Assembly (NCBI GenBank): GCA_025602905.1
Contig: JAHLKI010000029.1
Location: forward strand, 124,001-188,000
Length of the DNA: 64,000 bases
Direction of reading: 5' to 3'
Source of the DNA: Phlyctochytrium arcticum
Taxonomy: Eukaryota; Chytridiomycota; Chytridiomycetes; Chytridiales; Chytridiaceae
This document shows, one piece after another, positions 43,401 to 54,770 of this stretch; position 1 is the stretch's first letter; every line of letters begins with the position of its first letter. The notes under the pieces were generated by a model. The model ran no database searches. It saw nothing but the letters and a program-made list of their open reading frames with translations, and was not told the origin of the DNA. The position numbers were made by a program, and so were the translations under genes.

Positions 43401-45071
43401 CTGCTTCGTTCAACGGTTCTGTTCGGAGAATCTCAATGATGTACGCAGGAACGCGTAAGGTCGACTATGTGTAATGCGTTCAATTGGAAAAAAAAACCCT
43501 GGCCGTCTTGATCAAATGTGAACATACCAATATGCCTTCCACTTCTGCCAACAATAACTGTTGATTATGTGATGCGATTTGCATTCCCTTATGTCGAATC
43601 TCAATTTGATGCACGTCTTGTCCCATGCTCTATCAGCAGAATGAGTAAATCCATCAAGTAGCGAATGGCAATCGCGTACAAAATCCTACATCCAGCAGAT
43701 TGGTATACCGAGCGATCCATTCATGAATTTGATCTAATTGACCAATTGCAGTGTCGAGCTGCGCAACAACTTTTTGTGCCTGCTCCTCGCTCGAAATAAT
43801 AGCATGTACATTGGCCTAAGGTTGTCCTGTTTTAGTTTGACCCGTTCACTCTCGAGAAATACCGGGTGAAGGGTACTTGAGTTGACGACTAACCGCTTCC
43901 AGAGCTTGCAACTCAGACACCAAGCGGGCTTCCAGAGCCGTAGCGTCGCCAGCCGCATGCCATTGAAAATCAGCCAGGACCTCGTTGAGGTTCACATCGG
44001 GCGCGTCGGGCTGCACAGCTGTACGTTCCACTTTACAAGCAAAAATGAACAAATATCAGAAAGCAGGTTTCGCCAGACGTGTTTCTGAAATGAAGAAAAC
44101 ATACATTCTTCCCCAAATTCCGAATCATCATCTTCTTCAATGGCAACACCGCGAGATCGTGATGACATGGCTGCAAAGGTGGCCGTGAACTCTTTTTCCG
44201 CTGTTGACAAGTGGCTGGCATTCAGGTGCATCTGGGCTACATGAATCAATTGGGCATTGGATGAGAAACAACGAGACGAAAAAGACCTCAATTGCCTGAC
44301 ACACACACCTTTCAGATTCTCCTCATCTACATTGATAAACTTTGGAAGCTTCTTGAGGTACTTTTTACATAGCTACGAGTAAAGAGTCTTGCATCAGAAA
44401 TCTGGCTTTTGGAGACGGCAGGTTTGAATAGACGCGCATCACACACCTCCTCACCTTGGTCAGTGTAAACAGAAACTCGGCTTTTTTGCGCGTATCATCC
44501 AATGCCCACCGATAAGATTTTCCAAGATTAACCACCACAACCGTATCCTGAACAAAAAAAAGATGTCTTAGAACCAGTTGACGGGTTCTGAAGAATGCGT
44601 AAACGAACTTCTGCCGATTCGACGGACTTGATGTCGTCTAATGACCATGTTTTGCCGATGGAGAAGCCTCCCCCTTTAATCTGCTTAACTTTGTGAAGGC
44701 GGATCTTGAGGTTCTTCTTCACTACACAGGATAATGCGCAAATTTAGCATTGTATCAGGCTCATCAATCCCAACAGACAGAGACTAATTTTTTGAAAAAA
44801 AACCATGAAGCATATACAGCGTCCAATACTTTTCTTTCTAGGCACACGGCGGCTACCTACCCGTCAAACAAACGATCCGCACTTTCTTCTTTCCCCCTTT
44901 ACCCTCTTCAGTCACCTTGACGTTAAGTAGAAGCCGCTCATTATATTTCTCGAAAGCATCCGATGCAGACTTGTCTTTGGCCGCCGGTGAGGTTGCCGAG
45001 GAAGTATCATCAAAGCCAACAAAGAGGGAATTGGAGAGATTGCGGCGAAGGGTATCTTCCACTTGTGACAT
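40490..45071 (-). CDS. SEC3: Exocyst complex subunit Sec3
   Basis: About 18 exons. Start MSQVEDTLRRNLSNSLFVGF at 45071. The N-terminal PH-like domain (LNVKVTEEGKGGKKKVRIVC, then NLKIRLHKVKQIKGGGFSIG and TWSLDDIKSVE, residues ~45-150) is the Sec3 domain that binds PIP2 and Rho GTPases at exocytic sites. A coiled-coil region follows (~44250-43300), then a Gly/Ser-rich acidic linker (~42650-42250). The C-terminal helical-bundle domain ends VKKGLETLYKRVEKHYTDEE...RRYEELIGICYPEVP and ELLGYFSELARAH, with the stop at 40490. Sec3 marks sites where vesicles tether before fusion in polarised growth, and is a known effector of Rho1, the likely target of the RhoGEF at 16353-20696. The long linker is less conserved; family clear from both ends. 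Confidence 0.88.
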
Positions 45072-45418
45072 TCTTGGGCGATTGGCCCACCGTGAGAGAC
45101 CTTTGAATTTTCAAAAATTCTCCAACGCGTCGTTTTTGTCATAGGCAATTTACCGACTTGTGCGAACGTGCAGCAAGCCAAGAGGATGAATTACGGGGCT
45201 GATATCATAGGAGAACGCTGCAACTCCGCAAGGAACTGCTAGATTGGTGGATGAATTAAAAGTATTGAAACTTGCAGTTACAAGCAATGATACAAAGGTC
45301 CAACATGGCTCTACACGAGGAGGGGGAGAAACAACATGAACAAACTACAGAGAGAGTGATGAAAACAGCTACGTATGCCAACAGAAAAGTATGATTGTAT
45401 GAGAGGGGTGAAGTGAGT
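45072..45418. other. Intergenic between Sec3 and ACS
   Basis: Holds the Sec3 promoter and ACS 3' UTR. No other feature recognised. Confidence 0.45.
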
Positions 45419-47830
45419 CTACAGGTCTACCTGCATGCGGTGAACAAGGGCAGCGACGACGCTCGGATCAGCCAAAGTGGACAGATCACCGAGCTTGACC
45501 CTCAACACGTCGGGGTCTCCCAGCACGTCAGCGACAGTCACCTCTTGACCAGCAATCTTTCGCAAAATGCGTCGCATAATCTTTCCCGATCGGGTTTTGG
45601 GCAGGTCGGATGTGATGATGATGCGACGCGGGCTGGCAAATGCTCCGATATGGTGGCGGATCTGAGCTTTGAGTGCGGCCATGAGCTCCTTGTCGTCGGG
45701 TGATTCGAATGGTGGTCCGCTGGTGGGCCGTCCTAGAGACTGCTGCGAGGGACTTTTCAGGCTGCAAAAGCACACGATGGCTTGACCTGTCAAATCATCC
45801 GGAATGCCAACGACCGCTGCCTCTGCGCAGGCCGGATGCTGAACGAGAGCCGACTCTATTTCAGCTGTGCTCAACCGATGCCCAGACACGTTGATGACAT
45901 CGTCGACTCGACCACGGATCCAGTAGTAGCCGTCCTCGTCACGAGTTACACCATCACCTGTGAAATAAAACCCTTGATAGGGCCGTAAATATGTATCCAA
46001 GTATCGCGAATGGTTGCCGTAAATGGAGCGCGCTACTGACGGGAACGATGATCGGACAGCGAGAACTCCTGTGACATCGTTGCCCTTCAACTCTATGCCA
46101 GTGGTTGGATCGAGCACGGCAAGATCAATACCAAAAAATGGCAACGTTGCAGATCCGGCTTTCGTTGGGGTAATGTGCGGCAATGGTGAAACAATGATGG
46201 AACCAGTTTCTGTTTGCCAATACGTATCAACAACCGAGCATCGTTTTCTTCCTACAACCTCATGATACCAAGTCCACGCGTCAGGATTGATGGGTTCACC
46301 GACTGAGCCGAGCACTCTGAGACTATCCAACTTGTAAGGTGTGACAAAGTCGTCCCCCAGTCGGCGAAGTGCACGAATCGCGGTCGGCGCAGTATAGAAC
46401 GATGTAATCTTGAATTTATCCACCAGATCCCAGTAACGACCAGCGTCCGGATAAGTAGGGATAGATTCAAAGACAACTGTTGTTGCTCCATTGGCAAATG
46501 GCCCGTAGACAATGTACGAATGTCCGGTAATCCATCCGACGTCAGCCATGCAGCCATGAACATCGCCATCGTGCAAATCGAAAATGTAGCGGGTAGTGGC
46601 CATGACGCCCAGAATATATCCAGCAGTGGTGTGCAATACTCCTTTTGGCTTTCCTGTAGACCCCGATGTGTAGAGCATAAAGAGAGGATCTTCACTGTCC
46701 ATTGGCTCGCAAGGACAGTATGAACGTTGGTGAGCGACTTCATCGTGCCACCACACGTCCCTAGGAGCATGAATTGGAACGATTGGATCCCCCGTGCGTT
46801 GGTATACAACCACAGTATGAACCGCGGGACATTCTGAGAGCGCTTCGTCGGCAATCTTTTTCAGTTGTATGGTTTTTCCGCCGCGTTTGCTCTGATCCGC
46901 CGTTACAAGCACCTTGCAGTTGGCATCCAGCATACGATCGCGAAGGGCATCCGCACTGAAGCCGGCAAACACAACGGAATGAATGGCACCGATTCTAGCA
47001 CATGCCAACATGGCATACAAAGCTTCAGGAACCTGCATAAATGTACGTGTTAAAGGTCTGGGTTGAAAGTTGATGCACGTCAACATACCATGGGCATGTA
47101 AATGGCAACCGTATCTCCTTTGCGCACGCCGTACTTTTTCAAGACATTGGCAAACTTTGACACATGCGCCAGCAGTTGACCATAGGTGATGGATTCAGAG
47201 TGACCTTGCTCATCGGCTTCCCAGATGATTGCGACCTATCAAGCGGTGTAAGTCCGAGTTATACTTTGCGGGACCACGGTAGTATAACCAACCTTGTTGG
47301 GAGTGGCGAGCGCATGTCGATCTACGCAGTTGTAACAAGCATTGATCTGCCCGCCCAAGAACCACGCGACATTTCCTTCCTCAAAGCTCCTATAGGTCAG
47401 TCGTTTTAGTTGATCAATCGTGGGGAAACTTGCGAGCTACTGCATATTTACCCGAGACGCGTGCGCTCAAAAGGTCGGAACCAGGAAAGCAAATCCTTTG
47501 CTTGCTGGGATGAAAACCATGTAAATACAACGGGCCAAAGCTATAACGCGTCCGATGGACTTGACATGCCTTGTCCCAGAAAGAATCTGGATCCGCGATA
47601 CTTTGAGCGTAGAGCTTTTGGTAGGTTGCCAGGTCCTGGATGTGTGGTTTGGAGGAGGCCTTGGCGGCGGCATCTTGCGTGAGAGACCGCTTTGCAGGCG
47701 GCATCTGTCCAATCCCGTTAGGTTGCGTTTCGGACACCAAGCCATTGACCGCTGTAATTACGCTGGTAGCAGCATCACGGACTGATTCAACGGCGGCGGC
47801 GGCAGTCGCAGACACGTCCTCCATCGCCAT
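45419..47830 (-). CDS. ACS1: Acetyl-CoA synthetase
   Basis: Joins acetate to CoA through an acetyl-AMP intermediate (ATP to AMP + PPi) and feeds acetyl-CoA to lipid synthesis, histone acetylation or the glyoxylate cycle. Main exon 47048-45419 holds all signature motifs: [14 protein letters not shown] (P-loop-like A3), [28 protein letters not shown] (A5), [23 protein letters not shown] (A8 hinge with Arg/Asp) and [14 protein letters not shown], whose Lys is the acetylation-regulated catalytic lysine. Two or three upstream exons carry the N-terminal domain ([20 protein letters not shown]..., [38 protein letters not shown]). The start is probably MAMEDVSAT at 47830; an in-frame ATG at 48049 would add an Arg-rich leader that could be mitochondrial. 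C-terminus VHRMQVDL. Confidence 0.93.
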
Positions 47831-48312
47831 TACTGCTCGGGCTCGAATACGGTTGGTTGGTGAGATGAGTGGTGTTTTTGACAGGTGATGTGCGAGAGGG
47901 TATCCGAGATCAACGCGAGGCAACGTCGGGAGTTGGAGTGTTTTCGGGCGACGGAAGGAGGGGCGGAGGGCGAGCAGGCGGTCCTTTTGAACTGTTTGGG
48001 AAGGCCTCGGCGGGTGCGAAAGCGACGGCTTGGACGATGCTCGTCGCATCGACCTTGTGGAACCGTGCTGTCACGCGTCACGTGGTCGGCCAAATTCAAA
48101 GTTGCGGCTTCGCTTCGACTTTGGGTGTTCCGAGCTCATTTCGCGAAAGCATCTGAACGGTAGTCTGTAGATCACAGAGATCACACCCAATTACAATCCT
48201 GTCGCCCTTTCGCTTTCTCCCCGGTTTTTGCGCCTGCCGTCGCGCTCCGTCCATCGTCCCCGTAACCGCCACTTCTGCTCAGCGCAAAGTCAGCACGAGC
48301 AGCATCGTCAAC
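47831..48312. promoter_or_regulatory. Divergent promoter region (ACS / aminopeptidase)
   Basis: Separates the two divergent start codons by 482 bp (263 bp if ACS starts at 48049). Contains a CACGTG E-box (CACGTGG, about 48079-48085) within a GC-rich stretch. ORFs crossing it on both strands look like leaders or chance. Confidence 0.5.
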
Positions 48313-50749
48313 ATGGGAGCCGCAGACACTACCACCCGCCTGGCAAGCTTGCGAGCATTGATGCGGGACAACCAGATTGCTGCCTACATTGTGCCTTCCG
48401 AGGACGCTCACCAAGTACTTTAGTCCTGCGCCATGTCCGCTGATGCCTGTATCCTAACTTTCACCCTCCTCATTAGAGTGAATACATTGCCGCCCGGGAC
48501 GGCCGTCGCGCATTCATTTCTGGATTCACGGGCTCTGCAGGCCTGGCCGTCATTACACAAGACAATGGGGCCGCACTGTGGACAGATGGGCGTTACTTTT
48601 TGCAGGCATCGCAGCAGCTAGACCAGAACTGGACGCTGATGAAGGCCGGTTTGCCCGAGACTCCCACCAAGGAAAAGTGGTTGAACCAAGTCTTGCCCAA
48701 GAACTCGGCCATTGGTTTCGACCCCCTCCTCATTACTACAGCTGCTTTTGAAACCTTGAACGATGTTTTGGTCAAAGAGGGACACCACACCCTCAAGGCA
48801 ATCGAGAAGAACCTGATTGACGCAGTCTGGGGCGCTGACCAACCCGCTCGGCCCCAGAACAAAGTTTTGGTACACCCAGAGTCATACGCCGGAAAATCTT
48901 CGGCTGACAAGATTGCCGGCGTTCGGGAACAAATCAAGAAGAAGGATGCCCATGGTTTCATTGTGACTGGGCTGGACGAGATTGCATGTAAATAGAAGGC
49001 ATCTCCGGGAGCTTATCAAGTTGTGCTTTTTCCAACCTTGAGAATTGTAGGGCTCTTCAACCTTCGCGGCTCAGATATTGCCTACAATCCCGTATTCTTT
49101 GCGTGGGCTACTGTCACTCTTGAATCAGTCACACTTTACGTTGAGGACGCCAAGTTGTCACCAGAGGTACAAGCATAATCAAATAGCGCAGCTGTACCTT
49201 TGTTCTAACCTCTGGGACATAAACAGGTCAAGAAGCACTTGGGATCTTCTGTTCAGATCGCCGATTATGCCCAGATTACCGCGGATCTGACTGCATACAA
49301 GGCTTCCGCCAAGGACGATAGCGTACGTTGCGCACGAATGTTCAGACCATCCGAGTTGTGCATTGATTCTCATTACTGAAACAGAAAAAATGGTGGATCG
49401 ACACACGTTGCCCCATCGCTTTTACCCAAGTGCTCGGTGGAAAGGTGCGTGGTTTTGCGTCTGGATTGTATGCTTGCTTTCTCGTACAAATTCTTTTTAA
49501 GGCCGCTGTCATTGATGGTAGATCACCGATTACGACAGCAAAGGCAATCAAGAATGAGGTTGAATTGGAAGGTTTCCGACAATCTCACATTCGCGACGCT
49601 GCTGCCTTGGTATTTTGCACACTTTCTGTATACCATTATCGCCGAATATGCTGACATTTTACACTAGTGCGAATATTTCGCTTGGCTCGAAAAGGAGCTG
49701 GTCCAAAACAAGGCCACTATTTCAGAATGTGCTGCTGCTGACAAATTGGAAGAACTTCGCACGTATGTTATAGTGGCGCGTTTGCAGGCTACCCCTTACT
49801 GACATGCATGTTTTTATATAAAGGAAGCAGAAGGACTTCATTGGTCTCAGTTTTGACACCATTTCTGGTAGTGGTGCCAATGGCGCAATTATCCACTACA
49901 AGCCGGAGCCAGAAACCTGCGCCAATATTACCGTGGACAAACTTTACCTGTGCGACTCGGGCGCACAATTTCGGTACCGACTTTGCTTCGCGTATGCACT
50001 TTATCTTCACGTTTACATTTCTAACAACCACTTTTAGCGATGGTACCACAGATGTAACCCGTACCATTCACTTTGGCACGCCAACCGATGAAGAAAAGGA
50101 CGCATTCACTCGCGTTCTGAAAGGTCATATCCAAATCGATTTGGCTGTTTTCCCCCAGGGTACAACTGGTTACTTGCTGGACGTGTTGGCTCGCATGCCC
50201 CTTTGGCGCGCCGGTCTGGACTTCCGACATGGCACTGGTCACGGGGTTGGCGCATACTTGAATGTGCACGAAGGTAATGTTTACCCTCAAATCTTTCATA
50301 CGATCCACTCAAGGGTCATCACATTAAGGTCCCCACGGCATTGGTCCCCGTATCGGCTACAACGACGTTCCCCTTGAAGCTGGCATGACCATCACCAACG
50401 GTAAAACTTATTATCTTAAAGCTCCCTCTCCCCGACAATTCCTCAAATTTTTTCCTTTTCAGAGCCCGGATACTACAAAGACGGAGCATTTGGTATCCGA
50501 ATCGAAAATGTCTTGTTGATCCGCAAGCAAGAGACCAAAAACAACTTTGGCGGGCGCGGGTACCTCGGATTCGAGTACGTCACCCTTGTCCCCATTCAGA
50601 CCAAGTTGGTTGATGTCAACTTGCTGCTCCCCGAGGAGAAAGAGTGGCTCAACACGTATCACCAAAAGTGTTGGGAGCGGGTCAGCCCGCTTGTGGCGGA
50701 GGGAAGTGAGGGGTGGAACTGGCTCAAGCGCGAAACGAAGGCTATCTAG
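48313..50749 (+). CDS. Xaa-Pro aminopeptidase (aminopeptidase P, XPNPEP1 type)
   Basis: Cytosolic-type metallopeptidase of about 610 residues, in roughly ten exons. Start [20 protein letters not shown]. The N-terminal creatinase-like domain has [13 protein letters not shown], then [20 protein letters not shown], and [14 protein letters not shown]. The pita-bread catalytic domain follows: two metal Asp residues in [18 protein letters not shown] (split by an intron near 49989-50038), His in [18 protein letters not shown], Glu in [19 protein letters not shown] and a last Glu in [13 protein letters not shown]. The end is [16 protein letters not shown] at 50749. It removes the N-terminal residue from peptides with Pro at position 2, usually with two Mn ions. 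All five metal ligands are present, so it should be active. Confidence 0.93.
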
Positions 50750-51064
50750 AGATTCATTTTCAAGTAGTGGTGGAATGTATGGTATCTTTCCTTACTGCAA
50801 GTAGGCTAGAGATGATTAGACTATGATATGATAGACCTGCAATTTCTGGGCGAGACGCCCAAGGAAACGGGAAATGACTCGACCTAGGGCGACTTAGGGT
50901 AAAACATAGGGCAACCAAAGCCTCTGACTCAATTATCCGGGGCATATGCTGCGCGACAAACCAACAGTACTGAGGATTTACTTAGCATATGGGGATGAAT
51001 ATGAGTTTGTAGCGGAAACAGGCAAAGCGATAAGTATGTATTGAGGAAGATATTGAATTACAGG
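50750..51064. other. Gene-free stretch after the aminopeptidase
   Basis: 3' UTR and AT-rich spacer; leads into the repeat region. Nothing further recognised. Confidence 0.45.
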
Positions 51065-51652
51065 GAAACAACTATCATTTTATTTCTTTCCATCGCAGTG
51101 GTAACTTTTGATCTCTGATCATCTCTCCCTTGCGCGCCTGGCATGTATTACCATAGCTACCATTTGTACCTTCCGGGCCGCGAAATATCGTTTTAGTTCA
51201 TGCGATCTTTGTTTTACTAAAACTATTGAACTCTCCATTGCAAGCCTGGCGTCTGAAAAGCTGTCAACTATCGTTTTCTGGTTGTAATTGAACTTTCCCT
51301 TGCGCACCTGGCCTCCATTACTGTGGCTAGCGTTTAAATCTAACAACAAGCTAAAAAAGTTGAAAAAAACTATCGTTGCATTTCCTTCCATCTTTGTCTT
51401 CTATAACTTTTGATCTGTCCATTGCACGCTGGTGTGCTTTAGCTACCGTTTCAATGTAACAGGCACCTAGGTATTGTTTGAATTTTTCCAACTTTGAATC
51501 ACTACTAGGGGACACGCGCGTAGCGGGATGGGTTAGGTGGGAAAACAGGCTCAGTAGGATGAGTGCAAGGCCCTACGCCGTGTGATGCGAACAAAGTGTA
51601 CTCAGATATCGCAATACTCGGAGGAAATGTGACATGGTAGATGTCAGTACTT

Positions 51653-51683
51653 ATGAGGCGGAGGAGCCTCCGCACCCCCCTTC
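51653..51683. repeat. GC hairpin, copy 1
   Basis: ATGAGGCGGAGGAGCCTCCG followed by CACCCCCCTT; GCGGAGG pairs with CCTCCGC around AG. Similar to copy 2 at 51741-51770. Confidence 0.75.
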
Positions 51684-51740
51684 AGAAGTACAAAATCTTG
51701 TCAAATTTAACTTGGTCCGGCTTTGTTCAAGTCATTACTC

Positions 51741-51771
51741 ATGAGGCGGGGGAGACCCCCGCACCCCCCTT
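51741..51771. repeat. GC hairpin, copy 2
   Basis: ATGAGGCGGGGGAGACCCCC followed by GCACCCCCCTT; GCGGGGG pairs with CCCCCGC around AGA. Stem bases changed in pairs relative to copy 1 (GGAGG/CCTCC to GGGGG/CCCCC), which keeps the hairpin. Confidence 0.75.
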
Positions 51772-52200
51772 GCCTGCCGGCGGCCCTCGCAGGGGCGCAA
51801 ACACTGAGGAAGATATGAAATGTAATGAAGCACACAAGGAATCACCAATGTTTATTCCGTTTCACAGGAACAAGCTATTGAACTCTCCACGGCAGGCCTG
51901 GACATGCAATTTACTTCTGACAAGCTGCCAATTATCGTTTTGTTTCTCTCCGTCTCTGCTTTTAACTTTTGAACTCTCCATTATATCTCTAGCATATTTC
52001 ACTGTAGCTACCGTTTGAATCTAACAACATGCTAGCTACCGTTCATTTCTTTCGATCTTTGTCTTTCTATAACTTTTGATCTCTCCATTGCACGCTGTTG
52101 TGCTTTAGCTACGGTTTTAATCTCACAAGCAGCTATAGGTAGCGTTTTATTTTTTTCCATCTCTGTATTACTACAAATTCTCATCTCTTCATTGCAAGCC

Positions 52201-52625
52201 TGGGAACCATTTGAACCTAGCAGGCTACCCTTTCTGTCTTCTATGCTCAATCCGACTCTATGTCCAGTGAGAGGGTGCCGGTGGTTCTTTCACCGTGGGA
52301 TGTGCGTGGAGGTCCAGTCATCTTTTTTGCCGTGGGAAAATCCGGAGCTTGACATTGGGGGTTCTGTCTTTCTTTGTCTTTATTCTTTTGTATTTGTCTT
52401 CGTATTTTGTCCTTTGTCTTTTGTCCTTTTTCGTTATCATTTGTGTTCATCATCCGTTGTCTTGCCTGGTCTTGGGCACTGTCTTGGGCAGCAGCTTGGG
52501 CAGGTTCAGAACTTCACAGGCCCTGGGTCATCCCTTGTATGATAAATTTCGGCCGCGTCCTCCCGGTGGCCCAGTCATCTAGATCTAAGACCCCCGGGCT
52601 AAATAGTATGGCTTTGCCGCACTCG
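52201..52625. other. Low-complexity pyrimidine-rich stretch
   Basis: A CTTTGTCTTT-rich tract (52371-52445) and a CTTGGGC repeat (52470-52505). The ORFs here are products of low complexity; no gene supported. Confidence 0.45.
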
Positions 52626-52683
52626 GAGACGACCTAAACTGCGGAGAGCTTTTGACTGAAATGCGGGTGTCCCCCTCATTTGG
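52626..52683 (+). repeat. Left inverted repeat of the 783-bp element
   Basis: Inverse match to 53350-53408, with one single-base insertion in the right arm (ACACCCGCAT against ACACTCCGCAT). Confidence 0.9.
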
Positions 52684-53349
52684 ACCGAAAAGGGTAAGAT
52701 TATTGCCTAAGATGTATATATTCGACCCGAAATATTGGCTGCCTCCCAACCCGGACTTGTGGACTCAGGTTCTTGCATCCGATTTGGCGGACAGTAGCAA
52801 TCCATGTAATCAGATCAACAGAATCGTCCCAAACACCTTTCGGGGAGAAGACATTGCAAGGAGCAGGCAGGAGCACCGGCAGAATTGGATATGGCCGAAC
52901 AGTTCAACAGGCGGCAGAAGAGGAAATGGACCTGTCGAATGGAGGGGATTCCTTGCAACTACTGTGCACTGCAAAGCAGAAAGAATGGCGTAAGTTTTGG
53001 GGACCGCAATCTCGCAATCTCGCAACCGCCAATGGGCCTCCGGGCAGGATCTCATTGCCATCAATTTTAGAAGCCAGCCGCCCTGTGTAAGAGTTGTCTG
53101 ATTGTCTATACAACCATGGGAACATGTTTTTTTTCCACTTTACTGGCTCTTTGCTTATGCATGGCGATAATAGCCTTTTCCCTATGGGATTTTTTTTTAA
53201 ACACTCTTTTGTTTTGACACAGGAGGAGTGTTTCCCCAGGACCGACACGCCGGATGGGTATGCCAGCTCAAGAGGACAGCTATTCCAGATTGCCGGGCTG
53301 TGGTTTGGGCGATGATACCTCTTTGGGCAAGCATTACACTCTTTTAGGG

Positions 53350-53408
53350 CCAAATGAGGGGGACACTCCGCATTTCAGTCAAAAGCTCTCCGCAGTTTAG
53401 GTCGTCTC
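53350..53408 (-). repeat. Right inverted repeat of the 783-bp element
   Basis: Partner of 52626-52683. Confidence 0.9.
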
Positions 53409-53627
53409 AAGGGACACGCACCTATCAAAGGTTTCAAGACTAGTTCATTAAACATCTACCGCTCTACGAAAACCTCTAATCGATAAAACGTCTACCGCTC
53501 CACGAAGACGTTGTTCTTGACCTATCTTTTCGCAACTGCTCGATTTTCACCACCATGCCCACCAGACTCGTCATACTATTCAATATGGCAGGATCGCACT
53601 TGAAGACCTTTCACTGAGGTGCAGTCC

Positions 53628-54193
53628 ATGACCCCGTCTGAGCTCTCAGTGCAGTTATGGGATGAAGTCAAACGGATTCTGGAAGAAAAGTATTCTTTGT
53701 CAGCAGAGGTACGTTCAGTTGTCACATCCGTTGACTTGGCTGGCAGGCTCTACCAACTGCGTCCGACATTTTGTTTGAGCAGAGCGCACCTGCCATTAAA
53801 CGTCACTTGGTACCCACTGAAACCTACGCAAAACAACTCGGAGACGTCGAGGCAGAGAGGATCAACGTCACTTTCCAGACTGCGGATGCGAAGGGAGAGA
53901 AAGTCGACTTTCTTGCCAAGGCTGTGAGCAAAACAATGGACCACCTATCAAAAAGCAGCGTTTGGGACGAATTTCGCCAGCAGATATACAAGAATACTGA
54001 CGAGGTTGTGGGGAGATTTGAGCAAAGGCTTCGGGATGAAGTGGCCGATCTGCGACAGAGTCTCGCTAAGCGAGATTCGGAAGTGGCCGATCTTCGGAAG
54101 GAAGTGGCCGATCTGCGACAGAGTCTCGCTAAGCGAGATTCACAACTAGACGCATTTAAATCGAAGATGATCGAGGCACTAGGTTGTTTGTAG
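53628..54193 (+). CDS. Small coiled-coil protein with a duplicated heptad block
   Basis: Two exons: 53628-~53709 (MTPSELSVQLWDEVKRILEE...) and ~53752-54193, joined by a 42-bp GTACGT...GGCAG intron. The C-terminal half is coiled coil, with EVADLRQSLAKRDS present twice around an EVADLRK spacer; at DNA level the same 42-bp block occurs at about 54039-54081 and 54102-54143 and includes the palindrome CTCGCTAAGCGAG. About 175 residues, soluble, not recognised. It sits just left of the pogo element and is not part of it. It may be an orphan gene or another element's accessory gene. Confidence 0.5.
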
Positions 54194-54446
54194 GGAATTG
54201 CGGAAAATGTATATCTAAACTATTAATATTGGCTACACTTCGGTAGCTATGTTGTAATGTTGCCAGAGGAGATCACTGTATGACAGCTCCTTATGTTGTG
54301 CTTCCCTTATCCTTTTGGTCGTCGGATCTGATTGTCTATTCAGTTCTCCGGTGAAGTTCTGTTCTCAACCTGTATCCTCCCTAGCGGAGTTCGGAGTTAC
54401 TAGTACATGGGCTAGCAATTCGGAGAATTCGGAGAATTTCGGACTA
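54194..54446. other. Gap up to the pogo insertion site
   Basis: AT-rich, with a small direct repeat (CGGAGAATT, 54421-54437) just outside the TA target. Confidence 0.4.
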
Positions 54447-54596
54447 CTCGTGCCCAGGGATCTGGTGGCTACGCCACCGACCTGGTTTTCGCGATTCTCG
54501 CTGACCAGGCACTCACCACAGTGCCTGCCAGCCAAACGATAATTGCAGCCAAACGATAAATCTCAAATAAACAAATAAATCTGGAATTATAAACAA
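54447..54596 (+). repeat. Left TIR of the pogo-type element
   Basis: ~150 bp; includes GTGGCTACGCCAC (itself palindromic) and two AAACGATAA words (54535-54560) that are probable transposase-binding sites. Matches 58045-58194 inverted with two substitutions. Confidence 0.93.
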
Positions 54597-54770
54597 ACCC
54601 GTCGCGCAACGCGTGAGGTTCATTCTCCCAATCTTCCCGCCACACCCATACATACCGGCCCGTTAACCCCCAGATTTGCAGCCGTTCAACATCCAGCTTG
54701 GGTGCGTGTCGGAGGTCCCATAATTGTGACTTGTTTACGAACGATTTTGCAGGGTCAAGCCCGCACAGCA

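Larger units (their letters stand above)
51065..52200. repeat. Degenerate interspersed satellite, about eight copies
   Basis: A loose unit of ~60-130 bp recurs: ACTATCGTTT..TTTCCATC, TCTTTGTCTT, AACTTTTGATCTCTCCATTG, CA.GC.TGG, TTTAGCTACCGTTT. Copies are visible near 51069, 51205, 51270, 51369, 51870, 51932, 52035 and 52145. They differ by substitutions and small gaps, and the middle is split by the GC hairpin pair. No protein-coding ORF is convincing here. Confidence 0.7.
52626..53408. mobile_element. 783-bp inverted-repeat element (non-autonomous)
   Basis: Ends 52626-52683 and 53350-53408 are inverted copies of 58-59 bases (GAGACGACCTAAACTGCGGA...CCCCTCATTTGG) with one inserted base. No target duplication is evident (flanks CACTCG and AAGGG). 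Inside are only short ORFs, with one Cys/Lys-rich stretch (RRQKRKWTCRMEGIPCNYCA, near 52910), so it cannot move by itself. The superfamily is not clear. Confidence 0.75.

Noticed and set aside
46252..46854. 200-codon minus-strand ORF in another frame
   Set aside because: Lies wholly within the acetyl-CoA synthetase exon whose own frame carries all motifs.
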